Both the position numbers and the translations under genes were made by a program. The notes under the pieces were generated by a model that was not told where the DNA came from, did no database searches, and saw nothing but the letters and a program-made list of their open reading frames with translations. From Gymnopilus junonius (Eukaryota > Basidiomycota > Agaricomycetes > Agaricales > Galerinaceae), in the NCBI GenBank assembly GCA_015501075.1, contig JADNYJ010000802.1, forward strand, positions 1-12,785: 12,785 nucleotides of DNA, read 5' to 3'. The number at the start of each line of letters is the position of its first letter. Position 1 is the first letter of the stretch. Of the stretch, positions 1 to 9,372 are shown one piece after another.

Positions 1-439
1 CAAATGTTTTGAAACCATTGCTAGTGGCCGTTCCCAAAGCCATCATCTTTGGGCCAGCGTCGGTAACGCTGATTTGGAAATCGCCATCTGTGTCTTCCTG
101 TTCAAGAATTACACGAATAGTCTCTTCGACATCGATGAGGAACCGCCTAGGTGGGCCAGAGACGGACTTCTCATCATGGGACATGCGACGAGGACGTAGA
201 TGCCAGTCCTCTTGGAAGGCAGGCAATTTCTTGGGTTTGTAACCATGGGCCTGGGACTGATACTGGAGTTAGGACGTGTCAGGTAGATGTCCAGAACCTC
301 ATACCTGGCTGTAGGTGCGTGAGCGATGGAACGACTCATTGCCACCATAGTAAGTGGCCGCGTCGACGTTGACAGGCCTTGGGGCTTGATCGTCGAGGAA
401 GGTGACGGCAGCTGGGTGATAAAGCGATGCTGGTGGCAT
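1..439 (-). CDS. NTH1: Neutral (cytosolic) trehalase, N-terminal part, cut by the window edge
   Basis: Neutral trehalase (EC 3.2.1.28) splits cytosolic trehalose into two glucose molecules. The ATG is at 439; exon 1 (439-305) encodes 45 residues. An intron starts GTATGAG at 304 and ends at 257 (48 nt). Exon 2 (256-1) stays open to the window edge, giving about 130 N-terminal residues of a protein usually over 700 long. The regulatory front is visible: a basic RRMS near residues 68-71, resembling the protein kinase A sites of fungal neutral trehalases; PRRFLIDVEETIRVILEQ; then EDTDGDFQISVTD near 99-111, matching the family's calcium-binding loop; then GTATSNGFKTF. The (alpha/alpha)6 catalytic barrel lies outside. 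A second acceptor (CAG at 253-251) would drop two residues (Ser-Gln) in frame. No lesion is seen. Identification is confident; the symbol is borrowed from yeast. Confidence 0.9.
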
Positions 440-1808
440 TAAATGCTAGATTGAGATACTTCGGAGTAAGAATGCGGGGTAGAGAGAACTTGTTAAATAA
501 ATTGGGGATGGTTGAACGGTATGGGGTAATGTGGCGGGAAAGACGGGGAACTGGTTCGGCTATATGGTAGTCATAAATGCAACATTTCCTACCGGTAACA
601 GACAGAAATTCGTACGATGGATAATTCACTGCACGTGGCACGATATTAGAACGACGGTCGTGTTTGAAAGAGAACTAGTCGATAATGGCGCTTGTCTGAT
701 ATCGATCACAACAACGATTAGGACATTCTTAAGGGCACACAGGTCAAGAGCCTACCCGACAATGAGCGAATGCGTGGCAGATGGGTGCTTTCCGCCCTCA
801 ACACTTGGAAATGGACAGACGTTTCAAGTTTGGTCAACCTGGTGGACGGCTGGAGAGATTATGTACCCCATACATCGGCCCGTTAATGTCACCTCACTTT
901 ACTCCAAATGGTATCGACCCTTTACCACCGCGTCCTTCATCCTCAGCAATTCATATCACGGAGATTAGCAGTTGGTTCCTCTCAGAAGTGAAGAAAATAA
1001 CATGACGTGGAAGATTCTTAGACTCTTGGACAAAGATGCACTTTACAGCATTAGAGATTATTTGCAACTTCTGAACGAACGAAAAATATGCCCTCATAAG
1101 GCAAAAAGTAGGGCCTTCAACCAATCAGAGACCCGGTAGGCTCCACTTTTTTGTTTGAACGGAATTTGCAGATAACCTCTATTGATGTGTATTGGATAAC
1201 GAAGTGCCTTGCCCTTGCCCTAAAATAACCAGCCAATTGGATACGCGTCATAGTCGGTGCAGTCAAACTCGGACTCTGGATGATATGATAATGAAAGACA
1301 TGAGAAATTCACAGTGCACCTTACACTGCTGGCAGGGGACTTTTTAAGGTAGGGTAAAATCTGGGTGAAATATTAGCTTGCTTGTTTAAGTTTCATATCT
1401 TTATTCTGAACAGTGAAACAATAAAAAAATGTTACATTTTATCAATAATAGAAGGTCCGAAAGAGGATGTCTTTATTGTTCTTTTGAACCGAATTAACAC
1501 ATTTCGTCTATTATAAATTTATTGTTTCGTTAAATTGTCCATAAGGGAATCATTTCTCCTAAATGTTTTGGAATGTAAGATCTAAAATTTACCTGTATGG
1601 AGAAAAAGGAACAAAAGGAGAAATTTTCTGATTGTTTTCCCTTCCATAAAATGAAGAAATTCTCAAAAGATTTTATAAAAAATTATATTTGGCCGAAAGA
1701 TTACATTTCAACTAGAAAAAAATATATCTCCCCACAGGGTACCTTGCCAATAGGGGAGTAAAACGGGTCACTAGATAAAAGACAGTGTCAATGTATTACA
1801 CAATGAGG
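440..1808. other. Intergenic: trehalase 5' flank and an AT-rich gene-poor stretch
   Basis: About 1.37 kb between the trehalase start and the 3' end of the next gene. The first 100-150 bases must carry the trehalase promoter and leader. On its coding strand the leader is pyrimidine-rich with a short AT stretch (TTTATTTAAC near 491-500); I see no convincing TATA box or stress element. From about 530 to 1005 there are open but unrecognised plus-strand frames. One of them, ending at 1005, has a proline- and serine-rich tail that could be the relic of a terminal exon, but nothing supports it further. From 1005 to 1800 the sequence is AT-rich with homopolymer runs and no coding signal, RNA gene or clear repeat. 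Confidence 0.6.
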
Positions 1809-4424
1809 TTATGCAGTGTGTGAAAATATTTTGTCCGATTGTTCAAGAATGCATTTGGTGACCTTTCTCCAAGCAGGCGCTATCTTGAGTTTCTGATCCC
1901 GCCACTTACTATGGGACAAAGGAACAAAACCAGCTTCACCGTTTTGGATTCCCAATAGGCGAGCTTGATACCAGGCCTCATTCCATTCTGTCCAATGACC
2001 CCAATTATGCGAGTTCCAGTGCTGGTCCCAATATTCTGGCAATGGCCACCAAGATAGCCATGCAACTTGGTCACCGTTACCTGAAGGATAATCAGACAAA
2101 AATGATGTAATAGTTGGTCAGACATACCTGTATAACAACAATACAAACCACAAATTATTGCAAGCTCGTCATTTGTAAGCCCATCATCCCAGTAGGCAGC
2201 ACCAGAAATCTCAACTGAGCATCCTAGTCAGTGAACAGTGACAGCAGAAGATGGGCCGTTTGTTACTGAGTTGACTTCAAGATGCTCTTTGGCAAGGCGG
2301 CCAACTATTCCACCATGAAGGATAGCGGCACGAGCTCGAGGAGTAGTTAAAAGTTGCCCACGTTGTGCAACATATGTCTGATAATCATCGGGTCCAAAAC
2401 GATAGTTAGCGACGCGTCGAGGAATTCTGACCGTTATCGCATCTAGAGAAATAGATGATGGGAGTGGGGCCAATCTCAAGAAAGTGTGGAAAGGGACCCC
2501 TTGCTCAGCAAGATGTTGTGCGAGGACCGCAGAAGATGGTTTTTCAGGTGCCTGAAGAAGGTACCTTAAGATGTAAAGAGCATTCGTTGATGAGGTGACT
2601 CCGATTTGCCAATTGCTCGAATTTTCAACATCCAGAAAGGTATGATGGAGGAGGAAGAGCTTGTCGTTGAGCTTGTGAAAGGCTTTAACAACCAGTCTGT
2701 GCTCCAATGGCTGGCGATTACCCGGCAACAGATCCCATTCATTACCCTGGGGTCCACGTCCTTGCAAACCCCTAATAAAGTTCACAATAGGGCCAGTGAG
2801 GCCCGGGCGAGGACGATTATATGCACTGGTCCGGAGGCTGATAGATTTCAAACAGTCATCCCATTCTTGAGTACTGACTGGGACTGGGTCTGTTTTAGGA
2901 ATAGGAAGAGGGGGCACAAAACCGTAATATTGGGTCAAATATACAAGGATGTCGAGCTCGTCAACAGTATGGGTCAAATCAACTTCTGGGCCACTGTCAG
3001 AAGATCTAACAACATTCATCGCATACTGAGGAGTAGCATATCGGGAACCTGTTCGACACGCTCGTCGATAAATGCTTGGTGCTCTTTGCGAGCAGTATCG
3101 GGGTCGGTGTTGAGTCCAAGACTGAAATCATCATGGTCATTGTAATAGCTGCCATCGTCATCGTCATCGTCGTCATCAGGATCACTAGGTCCAAAGTACT
3201 CGCAGACGTCCCAAATGTTGGTGACAGCATCGTACTTGCATTGAGCAGCAGAATGTTCACCAAGGATGTCTTCTGCTCCTTTTTGTTAACACGTCTACGA
3301 ATGAGAGGATTTCTCCTTCTAGACTCCAATCCCAGAGAAAGACATTCGCTGATGTCGTCGGGTATCCTTTCACGATCGAGACGCCTTCTGCGCTCACCTT
3401 CGTTTCTTTAGCCAAAATTTTCTGATTATGAGCCTCGCGAGCAGCGAAAAATGCCTCCCAAGGCTTGGTTGCAAGGTAAGCATCTTTTTCCCTTTCATAT
3501 TCACCAGGAGAGTATTCCCGAGGTCATAATGCGAAGAGGGGCAAAGTAGGAGATGGGACCTTGGATATGAAAGTTGTCGCAGCTTGCAAAAGGTGCGGAG
3601 GGGTTGGAGGTACTCTAACTTGGGCTGATCACGGCCTAACCCGGGCGATACCAGATGGAACATTCCAAGAGTAAAACCATTCTACAGAGGGTTGGTCAGG
3701 GTGAGGATTGTGGATATCTAGAATGTGCCAATGGGGGCACTGCTGAGAAAATCACAAATGATGGAGGACTGGATGGCGCTCAACCAGTCCTGCGGAACTT
3801 CGCGATTGACGAGAACGGCGAACCAATCTCCTCTGTTGTCAGGTTGAGCTTGAACCTTGGTTTCGATATCGGCAATTTTGCTTGAAATCAACGACATCCA
3901 CACGAGGAACCAGTCGCGCGGGCGCGACACGGAGGCGGGCAGTACGAAGGGTGTAGAAGGATCGTTTGAAGCCGAGAAGGGAAGAAGGAATGGGCTGATG
4001 GCTGCCCGAATGCCTGTAGTATAACGCTGAGTCAAATGGTGAGCTATCATGAGGAGGGCATCCTCCATTTGCTGCCATAGTTCAACCCTTCGTGATGAAA
4101 GAGCATATCGACCACCTTCGATGGGCTCGACATGCAGTACAATATCACGGAGGACACCAAAAATAATCCCCTCAAAGGCTGGTCATAGAGGATAAACGAG
4201 AGGTAGTGGTATGGTTTTGTCCACCATTGAGGTGATAGGAATTTTTCCAATTTAGTGTCTCGAATGCTAAATGGGTAGGAAGAGTCAGCCATCATAGGTA
4301 CGTCAACTTTGCGAGAGCAGTTGGGAGAATAGAAAATGTCTCCTCCGGTACTGAGGAAAGCATGACCGTTGGAGTGGTCAAGCTTCTTGGGAGTATACAA
4401 GGTGTTACCGTAGACACGAGACAT
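1809..4424 (-). pseudogene. Broken long orphan-family gene of agaricomycete type (unknown function)
   Basis: One protein can be followed along the minus strand, but only by changing frame. Segments in order: from the ATG at 4424 (YTPKKLDHSNGH, WWTKPYHYLSFILYDQ); about 4175-3718 (FEGIIFGVLRDIVLHVEP, MEDALLMIAHHL); about 3735-3400 (PDQPSVEWFYSWNVPSG, KPWEAFFAAREAHNQKIL); about 3400-3285 (ERRRRLDRER); about 3280-3040 (CKYDAVTNIWDVCEYFG, then an Asp run); and 3019-2128 (DELDILVYLTQYYGFVPPLP, FGPDDYQTYVAQRGQLL). The last frame runs through a TGA at 2230-2228 to a 47-nt intron (2127-2081, GTATGTC...TTCAG). The terminal exon is 2080-1809, a Trp-rich tail (WGHWTEWNEAWYQARLL). Further in-frame TGAs lie at 3526-3524 and 3631-3629. 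The order matches a family of roughly 850-1000 residues that I remember only as hypothetical proteins. No catalytic motif is evident. The lesions indicate a pseudogene; some frameshifts could be sequence errors. Confidence 0.75.
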
Positions 4425-4527
4425 TCTTCAGAAGGAATAAGATGATAGGATGACATTGACCAGTGAAAGAGCTTACATAGGAGATTAATTATAATCAGGT
4501 GTTCAATAAGGGCAACAAATGAGAGAT

Positions 4528-4553
4528 ACATGCTCTGAGCAACCAGAACATGT
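4528..4553 (-). repeat. Hairpin repeat, cluster 1 copy 1
   Basis: On the plus strand: arm ACATGCTCTG, centre AGCAAC, arm CAGAACATGT. The arms pair over 10 positions with one C/A mismatch, which is a G.U wobble if the minus strand is transcribed. The minus strand carries the shared core TGGTTGCTCA. Confidence 0.85.
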
Positions 4554-4597
4554 CGAAGAAGCAAAATGAGGATGGGTTTTCGAAGTGACCGATATTG

Positions 4598-4675
4598 AGA
4601 AATAAATGCAATTGGTGTGACAGTTCAGGTCATCTTGACAGAAAGGGTTATGAATATCTGATGAAGTGTGGATAG
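4598..4675 (+). pseudogene. Possible zinc-knuckle (CCHC) relic
   Basis: A short open stretch reads KCNWCDSSGHLDRKGYEYL and ends at a TAG. The spacing Cys-x2-Cys-x4-His-x4-Gly is that of a retroviral-type zinc knuckle, with the fourth ligand (Cys) replaced by Gly. Such knuckles with a following Tyr/Leu-rich tail occur in Gag-like proteins of fungal retroelements. A stop lies just upstream (TGA at 4586-4588) and no Gag, protease or polymerase is found nearby, so at best this is a fragment. A chance match is possible. Confidence 0.3.
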
Positions 4676-4696
4676 AGGATCAGGTCAGAAGATGAA

Positions 4697-4724
4697 GACA
4701 TGCTCTGAGCAACCAGAACACGTC
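4697..4724 (-). repeat. Hairpin repeat, cluster 1 copy 2
   Basis: On the plus strand: arm GACATGCTCTG, centre AGCAAC, arm CAGAACACGTC. It forms an 11-pair stem in which both imperfect pairs become G.U wobbles on the minus strand. Its core and 5' arm match copy 1, but the outer right arm differs (ACGTC against ATGTC). Confidence 0.85.
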
Positions 4725-4897
4725 GAGAATGTTGGTGAAAGTGAGAGTCGACAATTACCAACGTACTTGATTGTATTTGGCGGCACCCTGCAGTATCACC
4801 ATGTTGTCACGCAAATAGCACGTGCGCGCTGGAACACACTAGGCACTTGCAAGACTCCAGTGCCACACTTATCCTTTTCCATTACTTCCCACTGATA

Positions 4898-4919
4898 TTG
4901 CTCTGGTTGCTCAGGGCAA
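4898..4919 (+). repeat. Hairpin repeat, cluster 1 copy 3
   Basis: Arm TTGCTCTG, loop GTTGCT, arm CAGGGCAA: eight pairs, one a T.G wobble. The core is in plus orientation, opposite to the two copies before it. Confidence 0.8.
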
Positions 4920-4983
4920 GGTCCTTCCAGGCACTCTGACCTCGTTCAATGACAACATCGACCACTTAATGCCACAAAAAGGC

Positions 4984-5011
4984 ACATTCCTCTGGTTGCT
5001 CAGAGCAATGT
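4984..5011 (+). repeat. Hairpin repeat, cluster 1 copy 4
   Basis: Arm ACATTCCTCTG, loop GTTGCT, arm CAGAGCAATGT: ten of eleven positions pair, with one C/C mismatch in mid-stem. Confidence 0.85.
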
Positions 5012-5075
5012 CCTTCTGACATTCTCACCTCGTCCTTAAACAATTTCGACCACTCGACTGACACCGCAAATATGT

Positions 5076-5103
5076 ACATTCCTCTGGTTGCACAGAGCAA
5101 TGT
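5076..5103 (+). repeat. Hairpin repeat, cluster 1 copy 5
   Basis: Both arms are the same as in copy 4, including the C/C mismatch. The loop is GTTGCA, the only copy that departs from GTTGCY. Confidence 0.85.
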
Positions 5104-5289
5104 CCCTCCATTCATGCATACTCACCGTTACAGCCAACCTGTTGCCATTTTCGGCTGCACCTCCATTCCTGATATCTCCTCAACAATTTCATGAGCTGCT
5201 CGGCATGCAGTAACCATCATTATTCGAGTTAGTACATACTCGTTTCATATTGTGAGTACCCTGCTTGCTATTGTGATAAGAGTCATATT

Positions 5290-8075
5290 CTAATTATTAT
5301 AGGTAATGACCACAGGGAATGGTAATTCGGGCCTTTCTTGAAGAAAGGCTTTTGCCTCACTAGTGAGGTTGGCGTACCATGTCTTATTGTAGAAATTCCT
5401 CGGAAGGCCCCTGATTGCGGGTCTGGTGCTCGCCTTCACTCCTGGTAATCAACTCATCTCTAAAAGGGTTGCCAGGCTTGCAATTTCGTAGCGATTGTAT
5501 CGGTTAAAATCATTGTCAATCATTTGGAGATAGGGAGTCAGTTCTTCTCTGTGCCAAGGGACGATTTTATGACATATTTGCGACCAGTGTTGGGGCTGCT
5601 TTCATCGGAACTCATGCCCCCTATACCAAGCTCGGTTGCAACTAGCCAGAGAAAATACCAAACATCATCCTTGGTTCTGTTGGTCTTTATCTGGTTTCCA
5701 TCTGTAATTGCTACACGAAGGTGTTTGAGCTGAGGTTCCCAATAGTAAGCATCTTTCGTCCTAAGATAAACTGCTTCCACTTACATGTTTTCGCCTAGCA
5801 TTCCTTCTTTTACTCTTGAGCATCACCTGGGTCATCTCGGAATTGTGATGGTTAACTGCTGTCTTGTCCTCGCCTTCCTTTGGCTGCCATTTCTTCCACT
5901 CCCTCTTGAGGTTTGAGAAGTGCTGCCAAAATATCTCATATATGATAGGCCACTCTCCTCTCTGAGCTGCAGCCTCGGCCCTTCCCGCTCAAAGAAATGT
6001 CGAAAAATTTCTCCCCAGATCCAAATTCCAAGCATGCTTCTTTTTGTAGGCCAAAAACAGTGCCAATGGGACAAGAGTTGGACCAGGACCTTCTCTTTCA
6101 GCGAATGTGTCCACCTTTTCTTTAGATGGCTGCAAATCCATCAAATTTCTCTGTTGCACTTTATATTCAGCAAGGAATTCATGTGGCTCCTCACGGTGGC
6201 CTATTAAATCCATCAGCTCACATCCATACTTTTGGGGAATTATCTCACCACTAAGACGTTCCTCCTTGGGTCCGTATCTTGCTCAATCTGTTCCACATGA
6301 TACCAGATATGTTCCTCTTTTTCTTTGATGCAGTAACCGGCGGCTTCGAGGTGTTCTGGCTTTGTACCACATTATGATCTGGGTGATCACCTCAATTTGT
6401 TCCGTCGTTATGTTAAGTGATTGAAATGTGACATTCAGGGGTGGATTCGGGGTCGGATTGGCGTATAAGACGTCTAAGGATCTATTTGTAATCGAGGACC
6501 AGCGCCCCCGCGGGGCCTTTGAAAATGGAGAATGGGTTTTGGAACGAAGGTTGGCCATTGCCATGCATCTCCTATCATACAATCAGCCACGGTTTTCCAG
6601 GATCTGGAAGTACTCACTTCCCCTGGGTCTTCATCATCTTCGTCTCCAGCATCTTCATCCTCATCTCCACTATCGTCATCCCCGCCAAAAACGTCTTCGT
6701 CTTCACTCAATGGCCCTTCGTGATACTTTTCTCTCCTCGCTTCTACATGTCTCTCTTCTGTTTGCGTGCCCATGTCGACATCCTCGTCTTCGACCGCCTG
6801 CGGTACCTGAGCTGGCTCTTCATTTGGTTGCCCGCCCATGTTGATGTCTTGGCCCTTAAATGCCAGCGGTGCCTGGGCAAGCTCGGTGTGGTTGTTTGTA
6901 TTGTTGGAAGGCGTCTCTACTTGATTAACATCTGCTGGAATATGGGAATCGCGCTGACTTGTATTGTGCAGAGTCGCATTGGACATCTCCGCTTCCACAT
7001 GTGCTGCTTTCTCCTCAGCACCACTGGCCATGCGGACATCTCCATGCTGGAAATCATGGTCGGCGGAGCTGGTAAATGATTGGAGGTCAACCTGATTTGG
7101 CCGATCTCCTGGATTGTGAGTGTTGTCTGCGATCTTCTTTTCCAATTCATCCATTCGTGCTGCAAACGTGTCCCATTTTACCTTGTAATTGTCGACCTGT
7201 CGATTGTCAATCGTAATCTTAATCTGGATAGGCCGTATACAAATACCTGGGCTTGTAATTTCGCGATTTGTTCATCCTTCTCCTTGATAATTTTCCTTGT
7301 TGTCAAGTCCAGCTGTTCAATAAGGCGAGTTTTCTCGGTCACCGCTTCCCTCGGGCGCATCCTAGGAGGCTGCACACCGGTGTTTTTCCTTGTGACTGTT
7401 CCTCGACTGGTGTTGCTTTCAGCTAGGTGCTTTTGGACCATAGGTACCTGGTCACACGATAGAGATGTCTGGAATTGTGGAGGTGTGCTGGTCGGTTCTG
7501 GGACTGAACCCGACTGGGCCATGACTGGGGAAGGGAACTGAATCAGAGGCTGTATATTGGCCAGATTTGGTGGTGATGGGATAGAAGGTGAACTAGGATA
7601 TTCACCTGGGATGGTATGCATCAGAGCTGCTGTTGTTTCTGGGGTTGGAGTAGGTTGAGAGGGAGAAGTCACTTGTTGTGATTGAGCATAGATAGACTCA
7701 AGGTCCATAGGCATTGGTACCGATGGCGTAGCTGGTGCAGCATTCACCTCCATGGTCGCTATCGACTGTTCTGCTGCCAAGGGGTGCATGAAAACATGAG
7801 CGCATTGCAGTTCATGTCCCAAAGGATGAGGCACATAACGTGTGGCTGTGGCTGTGAATGCGGGGGCACCTGGGTCCTAGGATTCATATTAGCCAGAACA
7901 AAAAATGTAATAATTTCAACAACACCTCTTCCTGTTGGGCAGACCTGTCCTCGATGATTTCCATTGGGATTTTTGGAATATCTTGATTCAATGGACCATC
8001 TTCAGTCATTGGAGTGTCTTGATTATTGCTTCGGGGTACCCGAAAATCGAAAAGAAAAGTGGGAACTTGGGGCAT
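5290..8075 (-). pseudogene. Orphan-family gene with coiled coil, acidic tract and GMSSDE-type C-terminal domain; 3' half broken
   Basis: The 5' half splices cleanly. Exon 1 (8075-7926) starts MPQVPTFLFDFRVPR; an in-frame ATG at 8102 is an alternative start. The next exons are 7876-7247 and 7196-6618, with introns of 49 and 50 nt and all junctions in phase 0. The protein has a Pro/Ser/Thr-rich region, a likely coiled coil at about residues 225-285 (TEKTRLIEQL ... MDELEKKI), and an Asp/Glu run near 425-453. An intron then follows (GTGAGT at 6617, AG at 6572). Downstream the frame changes: GEIIPQKYGCELMDLIGHRE, EGPGPTLVPLALF, EIFWQHFSNLKREW, KSKRRNARRKH, a 55-nt intron (5784-5730), LVATELGIGGMSSDES, IVPWHREELTPYL and RPAIRGLPRNFYNKTWY, ending at the TAG at 5290. 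TGAs at 5991-5989 and 5451-5449 and a frameshift at 5565-5568 interrupt it. Function is unknown. That both halves are one gene is inferred from spacing, orientation and remembered family layout. Confidence 0.7.
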
Positions 8076-8102
8076 AGTATGTTTGCATTTTTCATTCACC
8101 AA

Positions 8103-8608
8103 TATGTTAATATCTATTTATCACACACTCATATTCTATTGTATATCAATTGAAAGCTATGATGATCGGAGTAAATTGCAATGTTATACCATATGGAATC
8201 TTCTCCGACTTCATACATATTCAATAATGTGGATAGCATAATAAAGTCATCCTCATTATCCTTGTCCTCCAAGCTCACTAATTGTGAAATCTTCAGCAAG
8301 TGAATAGTGCAAGGTGGCTACCTCTCCATACTAGTGCAACAATAATTCCCGATCATTTTGAAATGGAGTCTGTCGGCAATATGGAATTCCCTTCCATTGC
8401 GTGATTTCTATCACAGTGTAACAATAATTCACCATCATTCGAGCTAGCTAAATTGATAAAAGTCCCTACATTGCTCAATTTCCATCGCAACTTATTGTAG
8501 AACATAGACAATGTACATGGGTTATACAAATGAGTAGACATTGAACGTTTCCAGCCAAACCCCATCATCCACCTCGCCCTTCAAAGCTTCAACCCTTGAG
8601 TATCACAT
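8103..8608. promoter_or_regulatory. Shared upstream region between two divergent genes
   Basis: About 500 AT-rich bases separate the minus-strand gene (start 8075 or 8102) from the plus-strand gene (start 8609). Both promoters must lie here if the genes are expressed. I see no unambiguous core promoter element. The only structure noted is an imperfect direct repeat (8334-8357 and 8416-8439). Confidence 0.5.
8334..8439 (+). repeat. Imperfect 24-bp direct repeat, 82 bp apart
   Basis: Copies at 8334-8357 and 8416-8439 share AACAATAATTC and ATCATT and agree at 21 of 24 positions. They lie in the shared upstream region. This could be a footprint of a small duplication or a repeated binding site; nothing decides between these. 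Confidence 0.6.
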
Positions 8609-9139
8609 ATGCCTCGAAAAATTCCAATCCATGCTTCAAAGCGGGTGAGTAATTCTCAGACCAAGAAACATTTAAGTTATGGACTCACCAGTGTGTCAGG
8701 TCAAATATTTTGCATTCAGAGGAAGATTGTACCGCCAGAATGAAGATCGACCCTTTTTTGCCAATATCATGATCCAAGACACAGCTCCAAAACTGAAACA
8801 AATGCACAGCGCTTTCGGAGACATATTCCCCAGGTCGTACATCTATGACTACAGAGTGGTCATCCTTGAGGGCCGTAGCTCGCATGAGTTTCAAATTTCG
8901 TGCAAGAAAACCATTGGTCTCGAATATAACAAGGTTCTTCAGAAATTGGGTGGCCAGTGGAATGGCGATATTGTTGTAATGAGGATAGGAAAGAAAAATC
9001 CATCCAATCCGGTCGATATGGGCGGTAAAGACGCTGGAAGAGCGACTTCGCTGTCAAGAAGTGAGTACTTCAGTAGCCCAGCTGTACCCTGGTTTCAAAG
9101 ATACTTACTTTATGCCGTCCAGATTTTTGTCTTGCATAG
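8609..9139 (+). CDS. Small orphan-family protein, 137 residues, three exons, intact
   Basis: Exon 1 (8609-8644) gives MPRKIPIHASKR. Intron 1 is 8645-8699 (GTGAGT...GTCAG, 55 nt). Exon 2 is 8700-9060. Intron 2 is 9061-9122 (GTGAGT...TCCAG, 62 nt, with a CTTAC branch-like site). Exon 3 (9123-9139) ends at a TAG. All phases agree and there is no internal stop. The protein is basic at its start, then has RPFFANIMIQD (29-39), FPRSYIYDYRVVILE (55-69), GLEYNKVLQKLGGQ and WNGDIVVMRIGKKNP. I remember this arrangement from a family of small hypothetical agaricomycete proteins with the same MPR... start and YIYDYR motif. There is no signal peptide, membrane segment or known catalytic motif. It lies head to head with the coiled-coil gene at 5290-8075. 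The last exon codes only five residues, so its boundary is the least certain part. Confidence 0.75.
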
Positions 9140-9292
9140 ATCAGTCAAGCCTAACGGTTGGGGCAGATCGCCTTTGCTTCCGAAGGCATTGAGCACTGAG
9201 AATGATGAACAAATGAATATACCTGTACTTACTTTATAAATAATGGACAAGCCTCTGGAACGTTTAATCCTCTATTGCAAGGCCTAAGTGTC

Positions 9293-9318
9293 TTTCGATT
9301 TGGGCAACCAGATCGAAA
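9293..9318 (-). repeat. Hairpin repeat, cluster 2 copy 1
   Basis: On the plus strand: arm TTTCGATTTG, centre GGCAAC, arm CAGATCGAAA. Ten positions pair, with one T.G wobble on the plus strand. The shared core is on the minus strand; the arms are unlike those of cluster 1. Confidence 0.8.
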
Positions 9319-9337
9319 AATTCGGCAGGGTACCATA

Positions 9338-9363
9338 GCGTGATCTGAGCAACCAGAACACGC
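9338..9363 (-). repeat. Hairpin repeat, cluster 2 copy 2
   Basis: On the plus strand: arm GCGTGATCTG, centre AGCAAC, arm CAGAACACGC. Nine of ten positions pair (one A/A mismatch). Compared with the copy at 4528, outer A-T pairs have become G-C pairs on both sides. Confidence 0.85.
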
Positions 9364-9372
9364 CAGAGCACA

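Larger units (their letters stand above)
4898..5110 (+). repeat. Degenerate tandem repeat, about 89-92-bp unit, 2.3 copies
   Basis: Three units start at the hairpins at 4901, 4990 and 5082 (start of CTCTGGTTGC). Beyond the hairpin they share a GTCCTTC-type stretch, an ACCTCGT stretch and TTTCGACCACT/ATCGACCACT. The third unit stops soon after GTCCCTCC. Similarity away from the hairpin is weaker than inside it. Confidence 0.65.
4425..5289. other. Intergenic, hairpin-repeat cluster 1
   Basis: Spacer between the 5' end of the broken gene at 1809-4424 and the 3' end of the next minus-strand gene. It holds five copies of a hairpin repeat (4528-4553, 4697-4724, 4898-4919, 4984-5011, 5076-5103), a rough tandem repeat across the last three, and a short zinc-knuckle-like reading frame. 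The first 100 bases should also contain the upstream gene's promoter; no clear box is seen. From 5104 to 5289 I see nothing recognisable. Confidence 0.7.

Noticed and set aside
531..968. Open plus-strand frame of 145 codons upstream of the trehalase gene
   Set aside because: It begins inside the expected trehalase promoter, shows no family resemblance, and overlaps another open frame equally lacking in signal. It is probably chance.
781..1005. Plus-strand frame with a Pro/Ser-rich tail
   Set aside because: It could be a terminal exon relic, but there is no upstream exon, no recognised motif and no splice support.
2606..3145. Plus-strand open frame of 179 codons
   Set aside because: It is antisense to the FGPDDYQTY-type gene, whose minus-strand reading is clearly protein-like and splices correctly.
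3006..3329. Minus-strand frame with a Met/Thr repeat
   Set aside because: The same bases in the next frame give an Asp run flanked by family-like sequence, so the Met/Thr stretch is an out-of-frame reading of the GAY codons.
4898..5110. CRISPR-like repeat and spacer pattern
   Set aside because: There are only three units, the repeats are imperfect hairpins in mixed orientation with related spacers, and the genome is eukaryotic.
6825..6840. Another GGTTGCCC core
   Set aside because: Its flanks do not pair and it lies inside coding sequence, so it is not a member of the hairpin family.
6519..7079. Plus-strand open frame of 186 codons rich in Phe, Leu and Ile, membrane-like
   Set aside because: It is the antisense image of the acidic and coiled-coil exon; Asp/Glu codons read backwards give hydrophobic residues.
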